From NCBI GenBank assembly GCA_025350745.1, contig JANXXG010000087.1, positions 1-15,025 of the forward strand: a stretch of DNA of 15,025 bases. The letters are read 5' to 3'. The stretch's first letter is position 1. Every line of letters starts with the position of its first letter. This DNA comes from Chloroflexota bacterium (lineage in GTDB: Bacteria > Chloroflexota > Limnocylindria > P2-11E). The notes beneath the pieces are model-generated. The model did no database searches, was not told the origin of the DNA, and saw only the letters and a program-made list of their open reading frames with translations. Both the position numbers and the translations under genes were made by a program. This document shows, piece after piece, positions 1 through 7,325 of this stretch.

Positions 1-995
1 CGGGCGTTCGCGAGCGCGATCGCCGCGTGCACCGCGAACCCCTCGAGCGCGTCGCGCTCCGAGCTGTCGAACGGTCGCACCTGGGTCCGCCCGACATTCA
101 GCACCGCGGCGATCTCGCCCTGCACGAGCACCGGGATCGCGATGGCGCTGCGAAGACCGAGGTCGATGACCGCCTGGGGCGCGTCCGGCAGGAGCCGATA
201 ATCGTCGACCGCGACGGTCGAGCGCGTTGCCACGACCTTGCCGACGATCCCGGCCGTGGCCGGCGCGTGCACGCCGATGACCCGCGTGCCGATCCCCGCA
301 CCGGCGATGATCAGGAACTCCTTTCCCCGGTGGACGTTGAGCGTCGCGTGCTCCGCCGGCACGAGCTCGAGGGCGTGCCGCGGGATCGAGGACAGGACCA
401 GATCGGCGTCGGTCTCGGCCGCGACCTCGGCGGCGGCCGATGCGAGCAGCTTCGCTCGACGGAGATTGCGCACGGCGCGCTCCTGCTCGGCGCGATACGA
501 GGTCACGATGACCCCGGTCACGAGCATCACCAGACCGACGACGATGACCTCGCGGAGGATCGCCCGCGGGTCGAGCGGTACCCCGAGATCGGTGGCGACA
601 AGCTGCTTGGCAAAGACCGCGAGGAGGAAGACCGCGCCACTGACCGCGATCCCGGCGCGGCCGAGGCGGAACTGCACGAGCGCCGCAGCGATCAGGACGA
701 GGGCAAAGGCAATGCTGTTGGGGTCGGCCGCGGTCGCGACGAGCCAGAGGGCCGTGATCAGCAGATCGGCGAGGACCAGACCGATCGGCGCGGTGGACAC
801 CGTGAACGGCCGACCGCGGGCCGTCTGGGCGATCCAGCTGTAGACGATCGTCCCGAACACGATGGCGAGCGCGGGAACAGTGATCGCCGGCACGATCCGA
901 CTGCCGCTCGCGACCCAGCCCGCGCCCGCGACGAGGGCGAACAGCCGCCCATAGATCAGGGGGTCGCTCGGGACAGCGCGTCCGAGCCGTTTCAC
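1..995 (-). CDS. Membrane-anchored GAF-domain sensor protein (C-terminus cut by window edge)
   Basis: This frame is open from the start codon to the window edge and gives 331 residues with the C-terminus missing. About six hydrophobic helices are visible (roughly residues 14-30, 36-55, 70-88, 94-110, 114-130 and 148-166). A charged, probably coiled segment (about 167-195) follows, then a GAF domain from about 196 to the edge. The GAF ends in the usual pattern: SAIAIPVLVQGEIAAVLNVG, then FDSSERDALEGFAVHAAIAL. The region lost off the left edge would probably carry an output domain such as a histidine kinase, GGDEF or HD domain, but this cannot be seen. I chose GTG at 995 because a TACGGT hexamer lies 7 bases before it. 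GTG at 1004 is the alternative, and neither has a Shine-Dalgarno sequence. The gene begins 37 bases after the ABC ATPase stop. Being a membrane GAF sensor is well supported; its ligand and output are unknown. Confidence 0.8.
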   Translation of the reverse strand, partial: MKRLGRAVPSDPLIYGRLFALVAGAGWVASGSRIVPAITVPALAIVFGTIVYSWIAQTARGRPFTVSTAPIGLVLADLLITALWLVATAADPNSIAFALVLIAAALVQFRLGRAGIAVSGAVFLLAVFAKQLVATDLGVPLDPRAILREVIVVGLVMLVTGVIVTSYRAEQERAVRNLRRAKLLASAAAEVAAETDADLVLSSIPRHALELVPAEHATLNVHRGKEFLIIAGAGIGTRVIGVHAPATAGIVGKVVATRSTVAVDDYRLLPDAPQAVIDLGLRSAIAIPVLVQGEIAAVLNVGRTQVRPFDSSERDALEGFAVHAAIALANA

Positions 996-1002
996 TCGGC
1001 TC

Positions 1003-1008
1003 ACCGTA
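1003..1008 (-). promoter_or_regulatory. Candidate -10 hexamer TACGGT for a leaderless GAF-sensor mRNA
   Basis: Read on the minus strand, TACGGT (TANNNT pattern) lies 7 bases before the GTG at 995. This is the spacing seen when transcription starts at the start codon itself. No -35 match was found, and the gene could equally be read from the upstream ABC operon. Confidence 0.3.
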
Positions 1009-1032
1009 CGAGCGGTGCGACCGCTACGGGTA

Positions 1033-2136
1033 TCAGCCGCGGGCCGCTCCCTCACGCGGTACCGATCCGGCAGGGAACGCCCGGAAGGCGCCGTCACGGA
1101 CGCGCAGACCGACGGCCGCGCCGGCCGGCTGCAACGGTACGCCGCGCTCCATCGGGACCGTCGCCTGGAGCTCCACGCCGCCGGCCAGCAGCTGGTAGAG
1201 GGCCGAACCCCCGAGGAAGCTCGATGCGACCACCGTCCCGGCGATCGCTCCGTCGGCACCAGCGGGCACCACGTGGACCTCCTCCGGCCGGATCATGACG
1301 TCGACCTGATCCCCTTCCGCATAGACCCCGGGCGCGAACGAGGTCGGCCGTGACGCACCGAGCGTCTCGACGATCAGCGTGTCACCCCGCCGCCCGCGGA
1401 TGATGCCTGCGGTGAAGTTCGCGTGACCGACGAACGCCGCCACGAGGCGGTCAGCGGGCTCCTCGTAGATCTCACGTGGCGTCCCCAGCTGCGCGATCCG
1501 GCCGCGGTCCATCACGGCGATCCGGTCCGCGAGCGTCATCGCCTCGGCCTGGTCGTGCGTGACGTACAAGCTCGTGATGCCGACCCGCTGCTGGAGGGTC
1601 CGGATCTCGAGGCGCATCTGCTCGCGCAGCTTGGCGTCGAGGTTCGAGAGCGGTTCGTCGAAGAGCAGGAGCTTCGGCTCGAGGATAAGCGCCCGCGCCA
1701 GAGCGACGCGCTGTTGCTGACCACCGGAGAGCTGCTGCGGCCTGCGGTCCCCAAGACCCTCGAGACCGACCAGTTCGAGCGCTGCATGGACCTTGTCCCG
1801 CAGAGCCTGGCCGCCGACCCGGCGGACCCGCAGTCCGTAGCCGACGTTCTCGAAGACGGAGAGGTGCGGGAACAACGCGTAGCCCTGGAAGACCATCGTC
1901 GCACCGCGCCGGTCGGGCGGGAGGACGTCGATCCGCTTCCCGCCGAGCTCGATCGTGCCTGCGGACGGATCCTCGAAACCAGCCACCATCCGCAGCGTGG
2001 TCGTCTTGCCGCAGCCGCTGGGTCCGAGAAGGGCGACCAGCTCACCCGCCCCGACCTCGAGGTCGATGCCATCGACCGCCACGGTGCCGTTGGGGAAGCG
2101 CTTCTCGAGGTGCCGCAGGACGAGATCCGCGGTCAT
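1033..2136 (-). CDS. ABC importer ATP-binding subunit (FbpC/PotA-type, with TOBE domain)
   Basis: This 367-residue protein is the cytoplasmic ATPase powering the importer encoded just upstream. The nucleotide-binding domain has all key motifs: Walker A GPSGCGKT (38-45), Q-loop Gln84 in FQGYALFPHL, signature LSGGQQQR (136-143), Walker B LLLFDEP (156-162), D-loop SNLD and switch His194. The C-terminal part (about 235-350) fits the TOBE regulatory domain of the iron, spermidine, sulfate and phosphonate ATPase group (COG3842). Its ATG overlaps the permease stop as ATGA, which implies translational coupling and fixes the start. Length and motif set are normal, so it should be active. Homologues in this group serve many substrates, and the ATPase sequence alone does not name the ligand. 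Confidence 0.95.
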   Translation of the reverse strand: MTADLVLRHLEKRFPNGTVAVDGIDLEVGAGELVALLGPSGCGKTTTLRMVAGFEDPSAGTIELGGKRIDVLPPDRRGATMVFQGYALFPHLSVFENVGYGLRVRRVGGQALRDKVHAALELVGLEGLGDRRPQQLSGGQQQRVALARALILEPKLLLFDEPLSNLDAKLREQMRLEIRTLQQRVGITSLYVTHDQAEAMTLADRIAVMDRGRIAQLGTPREIYEEPADRLVAAFVGHANFTAGIIRGRRGDTLIVETLGASRPTSFAPGVYAEGDQVDVMIRPEEVHVVPAGADGAIAGTVVASSFLGGSALYQLLAGGVELQATVPMERGVPLQPAGAAVGLRVRDGAFRAFPAGSVPREGAARG

Positions 2137-3776
2137 GCCCCGACCTCGATGGGTGCCTTGCCGAAGACGCGGTTCAAGGTGATCACGGCCGCGAGCACGA
2201 TCACGATGAGGATCGTCGAGTACGCGGCCCCTGAGCCGAGGCGTTGGGCATCGATCTCATTCAGGATCTGCGACGTCATGATCCGCCAGTTCGGGGTGAC
2301 GAGGAGGGCGATGGTCGACAGGGTCGTCATGTTGCGAGTGAAGCTGAAGATCGCGCCGCTCAGGACGGCCCGCCGGACGAGCGGCAAGGTGATGCGCCGG
2401 AAGGTGGTCGCCGCGCCGGCACCGAGGTTCGCCGAGGCCTGCTCGAGGGACGGATCGATCTGAAGGAGCGCCGCGACCGTGGTCCGCAGGGACACCGGCG
2501 CCGTGCGGATCACGAACGCGATGATGAAGATCACCGCGGTACCGCTGAGCAAGAATGGTCGGTGGTTGAACGCGAGAAGGATCCCGAGGCCGAGGACGAT
2601 CCCGGGGGCCGCGGCGCCGAGCATGACGACGTAGTCGAACACGGTCCGGCCGGGCACCTTTGTCCGGACGACCAGGTACGCGGTCGCGAGTCCCAGGAGG
2701 GCCGCGATCGGGGCGGCCACCGCCGACAGGAACGTCGTGTCCGTCATGGCGCGAGTCCCGATGCCGCCGAGCACGAACTTGAAGTTGTCGAGCGTCACGG
2801 TGTTGTCGATCCCGAGCAGCTTCGTGAACGCGCCCGCGAGCACCGTGAGGTACAGGAGGAGCACGAGGACCGCCACCGTGCCGGTGACGACGAGCAGGCC
2901 GACGCGGAATGACGCGCCGAGGCGTTGCGCGCGCCCACCCGAGGGCTTGCCCGTGACGGTGACGACCGAGCTCTCGCCGACCCAGATCCGCTGCGCGAAA
3001 TACGCAAGGAGCGAGGGAAGCATGAGCACGACGGAGTACGCGACGGCCTTGCGGGTGTCGAACTCGCCGATGATCGCGAGATATGCGCTCGAGGCGAGCA
3101 CGTTGAAGTCCCCGCCGATGAGGAGTGGGTTCGCCAGATCGGCGAGCGACTCGACGAAGATGATGAGGAACGCGGCCGCGAACCCGGGTCGAAGCAGCGG
3201 TATCACCACGGTGCGGAGGATCCGCCCACGGGACGCTCCGAGATTGAGGGCGGCTTCCTCGAGGGCGGGGTCGAGCTGGCGGACGAGCGCATCGAAGATG
3301 AGGTAGGCGACCGGGAAGAACGTGATGGTCTGCACGAACAGAAGACCGGTCAGCCCGTAGGGATCCGTCTCCCAGTGGAACAGGCCGCGGGTCAGGAGGC
3401 CCTGTCGACCGAAGAGGAAGATCGTGGACAGCGCGAGCGCGAAGGGCGGCGCGATGAGCGGGAGCAGCGCGATGTAGTGAAGCGCGGAGCGATGCGGGCC
3501 GCGGACGGCTCGCGCGGTCGTGAGCGCGAACGCGAAGCCGAGCAGCGTGCCCATGGTCGCCGCGAGCACGCCCATGAGGAGGGAGTTCACCACGACGGCG
3601 CGCGGCACCGGGAAGCTGAAGATGCGCACGATGGGTGCGACGTCGAATCGTCCCAGATCGTCCAGGACGGCCTGGCCCAGCACGTTCGCGAGGGGATAGC
3701 CGAGGCCGAACGCGATGGCCGCCGCCACCATCAGTGCGAGGGCGGCGGCGGCCGGATCGCGGCGGATCGCGATCAC
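2133..3776 (-). CDS. ABC importer permease, two fused transmembrane domains (FbpB/ThiP-like)
   Basis: This 547-residue integral membrane protein carries two BPD_transp_1 domains in one chain. The architecture is that of FbpB (ferric iron) and ThiP (thiamine) rather than two separate permease genes. Each half has the cytoplasmic EAA loop that docks on the ATPase: EEAALNLGAS followed by IPLLRP (about 173-197), and EQASANLGAG followed by LPLVRR (about 445-469). About 12 hydrophobic helices are spread over both halves. The start is GTG at 3776, overlapping the TGA of the binding-protein gene as GTGA; the frame is open further upstream, but that part is antisense-like noise over the binding-protein gene. 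The 3' end overlaps the ATPase start by 4 bases. It should form the channel of the importer, with two ATPase copies below and the lipoprotein outside. Confidence 0.93.
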   Translation of the reverse strand: MIAIRRDPAAAALALMVAAAIAFGLGYPLANVLGQAVLDDLGRFDVAPIVRIFSFPVPRAVVVNSLLMGVLAATMGTLLGFAFALTTARAVRGPHRSALHYIALLPLIAPPFALALSTIFLFGRQGLLTRGLFHWETDPYGLTGLLFVQTITFFPVAYLIFDALVRQLDPALEEAALNLGASRGRILRTVVIPLLRPGFAAAFLIIFVESLADLANPLLIGGDFNVLASSAYLAIIGEFDTRKAVAYSVVLMLPSLLAYFAQRIWVGESSVVTVTGKPSGGRAQRLGASFRVGLLVVTGTVAVLVLLLYLTVLAGAFTKLLGIDNTVTLDNFKFVLGGIGTRAMTDTTFLSAVAAPIAALLGLATAYLVVRTKVPGRTVFDYVVMLGAAAPGIVLGLGILLAFNHRPFLLSGTAVIFIIAFVIRTAPVSLRTTVAALLQIDPSLEQASANLGAGAATTFRRITLPLVRRAVLSGAIFSFTRNMTTLSTIALLVTPNWRIMTSQILNEIDAQRLGSGAAYSTILIVIVLAAVITLNRVFGKAPIEVGA

Positions 3777-4861
3777 TTGGGTGCCGGAGCCACCTCGTTC
3801 GAGAACCGATCGACGATGGCCTTCTTGTTGTCGCCGGCCCACTGGAAGTCGTAGCTGACCGTCTTCACGGTGCTGAGCTTCACCGACTTCTCTGAGACCT
3901 TGGCATCGGGATTCGTCGGGATCTGGTACGCCTTGAACGTTGCCGCGAGCTCTTGCGCCTTCACGCTGAGGGCCCAGTCCAGGAACGTCTTGCCGGCGAT
4001 CGGGTCCGGCGCATTCTTGACGAGCGCCTCGCCGCCGATCTCGTACCCGGTCCCTTCCGACGGGAAGACGACCTTCAGGTCCTTGAAGCCCTCTTCGATC
4101 GCGGCGACGGTGTCGTGCGAGAACACAACACCGATGGCGACCTCGCCCTGGCCGGCGATGCGCGCCGGCGCGGCGCCGGTCTTCTGGTACTGCAGCACGT
4201 TGGCGTGGAACTGCTTGAGGTACGCGAAGGTCTTTTCGAGATCCTTGTTGTTGAGGAACGCCTGTGTCGCGACCATCGTGTACGCCGTCCCGCTCGAGGC
4301 GGGGTGGGCCATCGAGATCTGACCCTTGTACATGGGCTTCGCCAGGTCCGCCCATGAGGTCGGCTCAGGAAGATTCTTGTCCTTCAGGACCTTCGTGTTG
4401 ACCGCGAGCCCGAGCGCGCCGACGTAGATCCCGGTCCAGACCCCGTTGGGGTCCCGATACTGCGCGGGGATCTTGTCGAACAGCTTCGGCTTGTACGCCT
4501 CGAGGAGGCCCGCGTTGTTCGCGGCGATGAAGCCGTCAGCCGGGCCACCCCACCAGACGGAGAACTGCGGGTTCGCCTTGTCGGCCGTGAGCTTCGCGAC
4601 CGCCTCGCCGCTCGAGAGCCGGACGTAGGTCGTCTTGATGCCGCACTCGGCCTCGAACGCCTTTGCGACGCCCTGGATGTACTCCTCCTGCGGTGTCCCG
4701 AGGATCGTCAGGGATCCGGTGCCCTTCGGCCCACAGGGCCCGCTGTTCGCGGCCGTCGTCGCGCTGGCGGCCGGCTGCCCGGCACCCGCCGGTGCGGCGG
4801 CGCCGCCACATGCGGCGATGAGCACCCCGAGTGCCGCGATGATCGCCATTGCCCGCTTCAT
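3773..4861 (-). CDS. ABC importer substrate-binding lipoprotein (COG1840/AfuA-type)
   Basis: This 362-residue extracytoplasmic binding protein delivers the ligand to the permease. The ATG at 4861 is favoured over an in-frame GTG at 4867 because a GGAGG sequence lies 7 bases before it. The N-terminus is MKRAMAIIAALGV followed by lipobox IAAC, so Cys18 would be lipidated; an Ala/Gly/Thr/Pro-rich tether of about 25 residues follows. The fold signature of the family is clear: SLTILGTPQEEYIQG near the mature N-terminus, FSVWWGGPADGF, the hinge-side AHPASSGTAY, and GEVAIGVVFSHD. At the place where ferric-binding FbpA proteins carry a Tyr-Tyr pair, this protein reads FSHD, so it is unlikely to bind iron in the FbpA manner. 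A phosphonate, thiamine-like or other small anionic ligand is possible. The gene heads the three-gene importer operon. Confidence 0.92.
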   Translation of the reverse strand: MKRAMAIIAALGVLIAACGGAAAPAGAGQPAASATTAANSGPCGPKGTGSLTILGTPQEEYIQGVAKAFEAECGIKTTYVRLSSGEAVAKLTADKANPQFSVWWGGPADGFIAANNAGLLEAYKPKLFDKIPAQYRDPNGVWTGIYVGALGLAVNTKVLKDKNLPEPTSWADLAKPMYKGQISMAHPASSGTAYTMVATQAFLNNKDLEKTFAYLKQFHANVLQYQKTGAAPARIAGQGEVAIGVVFSHDTVAAIEEGFKDLKVVFPSEGTGYEIGGEALVKNAPDPIAGKTFLDWALSVKAQELAATFKAYQIPTNPDAKVSEKSVKLSTVKTVSYDFQWAGDNKKAIVDRFSNEVAPAPK

Positions 4862-4867
4862 TCCCAC

Positions 4868-4901
4868 CCTCCGTATCGCGTCAAGCGTGCATCAAAAGAT
4901 A
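4868..4901 (-). promoter_or_regulatory. Ribosome binding site and weak candidate promoter of the importer operon
   Basis: On the minus strand a GGAGG Shine-Dalgarno core (within 4868-4874) sits 7 bases before the binding-protein ATG, and it decides the start. A TATCTT hexamer at 4896-4901 could be a -10 element. No convincing -35 element is visible, and readthrough from the cupin gene is also possible. The 66-base gap holds a CGTCGACG palindrome but no convincing terminator. Confidence 0.4.
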
Positions 4902-4927
4902 ACCGCCGTCGACGATCCTCTTTTCGC

Positions 4928-5257
4928 TCACAGGTCGTCGCGCGCCGGCGCCCAGATGTCAATGACCTGGCAGGCCTGCTCGAGCACCCGGGCCCCGTGG
5001 GAGGCGTTGGGGGGGACGCGATAGGTGTCTCCCGGGGTGAGGATCCGCTGCTCGCCGGCAATGACCATGACCATGCTGCCCTTCGTGATCACGCCGGTCT
5101 GCTCCATCGGATGCTTGTGCGACTCGACAACGGTCGTCGCGGCAAGATCGGTGATCGCGACAGTGGCCGCGTCAGCGCGGATGATGCGCTGGGTCATGCC
5201 AGGGATCGGGGTCTTGACCGGGAGATCGCGCGGGGAGGCGAAGTAGAGCTTGGGCAC
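4928..5257 (-). CDS. Small single-domain cupin protein
   Basis: This 109-residue protein is one beta-barrel cupin domain. Metal ligands are recognisable: His47 and His49 in SHKHPMEQ, with Glu52 or Gln53 next, and His87 in the second motif (GDTYRVPPNASHG). The HxHPxEQ form is common in small stand-alone cupins whose functions range from metal-dependent isomerases and dioxygenases to ligand sensors, so no reaction is assigned. No signal peptide is visible, so it is probably cytoplasmic. The start is GTG at 5257. No Shine-Dalgarno precedes it, but a TAGCAT hexamer ends 6 bases upstream, which supports both this start and a leaderless transcript. It lies 40 bases after clpX and 66 bases before the importer genes and may belong with either or with neither. 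Confidence 0.85.
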   Translation of the reverse strand: MPKLYFASPRDLPVKTPIPGMTQRIIRADAATVAITDLAATTVVESHKHPMEQTGVITKGSMVMVIAGEQRILTPGDTYRVPPNASHGARVLEQACQVIDIWAPARDDL

Positions 5258-5263
5258 GCCGGC

Positions 5264-5269
5264 ATGCTA
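5264..5269 (-). promoter_or_regulatory. -10 hexamer TAGCAT for a leaderless cupin mRNA
   Basis: On the minus strand TAGCAT is followed by exactly 6 bases and then the cupin GTG. The same hexamer with the same 6-base spacing stands before the histidine kinase start at 7326. The repetition at two unrelated genes supports a real leaderless promoter element. No clear -35 element was seen. Confidence 0.5.
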
Positions 5270-5297
5270 GCGCCCCAGCTGAAGACCTCATCGAGTC

Positions 5298-6572
<1,275 letters not shown>

Positions 6573-7232
6573 TTAGGGGACCCGCACCGGTTCGACCGCG
6601 GCGATCGAGGTGGGCTCCTCGGCCTTCGGAAGCACGGCGTCGTTCGCCTTGCCGACGTAGACATCGTCGATCAGACCGTAGGTCTTCGCCTCTTCCGCGC
6701 TCATGAACCGGTCACGCTCGGAGTCGTGACGCACCTTCTCGGCATCCTGGCCGGTGTGGAACGCGAGGATCTTCGTGAGCTTGTCGACGAGGGTCTCGAG
6801 CTCCTTCACCTGGATGATCACGTCCGGCGTGTTGCCTCGGAATCCGCCTGAGCCCTGGTGGATCATGATCCGCGAATTCGGCAGCGCGAACCGCTTCCCG
6901 GGCGCGCCCGCCGCGAGCAGCACGGCGGCCATGGATGCGGCCTGACCGATGCATACGGTGTTGATGGGCGAGCGGAGGTACTGCATCGTGTCGTAGATCG
7001 CGAGACCTGCAGTGACGACGCCACCACCCGAGTTGATGTAGACGTGGATGTCCTTCTCAGGGTCCTCGGAATCGAGGAACAGCAGCTGGGCGATGATGAG
7101 ATTGGCCATGTTGTCTTCGATCATGTCGGTGATGAAGATGATCCGGTCCTTCAGCAGGCGGGAGAAGATGTCGTACGCCCGCTCGCCGCGGCCGGACTGC
7201 TCCACGACCATCGGCACGAGGTTGTTCTGCAA
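6573..7232 (-). CDS. clpP: ATP-dependent Clp protease proteolytic subunit ClpP
   Basis: ClpP is the barrel-forming serine protease that degrades proteins fed by ClpX. The chain is 219 residues from TTG at 7232. The catalytic triad is clear: Ser100 in GQAASMAA, His125 in MIHQGSGG and Asp174 in SERDRFMS. The N-terminal processing region reads [20 protein letters not shown], as in other ClpPs. TTG is chosen because a consensus AGGAGG stands 9 bases before it. An ATG at 7253 lies in frame, but it would turn this Shine-Dalgarno into two rare AGG arginine codons and has only GGAG 2 bases upstream. With the ATG start the protein is 226 residues. About 23 residues after the conserved ClpP fold form a variable tail rich in Ala, Glu, Pro and Val. 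Only one clpP lies here, unlike the paired clpP1-clpP2 of actinobacteria. Confidence 0.96.
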   Translation of the reverse strand: MQNNLVPMVVEQSGRGERAYDIFSRLLKDRIIFITDMIEDNMANLIIAQLLFLDSEDPEKDIHVYINSGGGVVTAGLAIYDTMQYLRSPINTVCIGQAASMAAVLLAAGAPGKRFALPNSRIMIHQGSGGFRGNTPDVIIQVKELETLVDKLTKILAFHTGQDAEKVRHDSERDRFMSAEEAKTYGLIDDVYVGKANDAVLPKAEEPTSIAAVEPVRVP

Positions 7233-7264
7233 CGCGGTGACCCTCCTCGACATGGCTCCGTCCG

Positions 7265-7270
7265 AGTGTA
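7265..7270 (-). promoter_or_regulatory. Candidate -10 hexamer TACACT for clpPX
   Basis: On the minus strand TACACT (TANNNT) stands about 32 bases before the TTG start of clpP. Transcription would begin near 7256-7258, giving a short leader that holds the AGGAGG site. No good -35 match was seen. Confidence 0.35.
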
Positions 7271-7279
7271 CCAACCGAT

Positions 7280-7313
7280 GTCCGACGGACCGGGTGGCGA
7301 GACGGTAGCCGTC
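7280..7313. promoter_or_regulatory. Two short perfect dyads in the divergent clpP/kinase promoter region
   Basis: GTCCG-A-CGGAC (7280-7290) and GACGG-TAG-CCGTC (7301-7313) are perfect inverted repeats, 10 bases apart, in the 93-base region between clpP and the histidine kinase. The second ends exactly where the kinase -10 hexamer begins. They could be operator half-sites, but short dyads also arise by chance in GC-rich DNA. Confidence 0.3.
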
Positions 7314-7319
7314 TAGCAT
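7314..7319 (+). promoter_or_regulatory. -10 hexamer TAGCAT for a leaderless histidine kinase mRNA
   Basis: TAGCAT is followed by 6 bases and then the kinase ATG at 7326, with no Shine-Dalgarno between them. This is the layout of a leaderless mRNA and matches the cupin promoter in hexamer and spacing. Confidence 0.5.
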
Positions 7320-7325
7320 TCGGGC

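Noticed and set aside
27-1298. Long plus-strand open frame across the GAF sensor and the end of the ABC ATPase
   Set aside because: The product is low-complexity, rich in Arg, Asp and Gly, with no fold signature. It is antisense to two well-supported genes and is a typical GC-rich shadow frame.
1423-3854. Several plus-strand open frames opposite the ABC transporter genes
   Set aside because: They are antisense to the ATPase and permease, with no recognisable domains and charged repetitive composition. The minus-strand products carry full family motifs.
3777-4355. N-terminal extension of the permease frame over the binding-protein gene
   Set aside because: The extension is an out-of-frame reading of the binding-protein gene. 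The GTG overlapping its stop codon gives a normal permease N-terminus.
4862-4927. Possible intrinsic terminator between the cupin and importer genes
   Set aside because: There is only an 8-base CGTCGACG palindrome with no loop, and the T-rich stretch nearby does not directly follow a stable stem.
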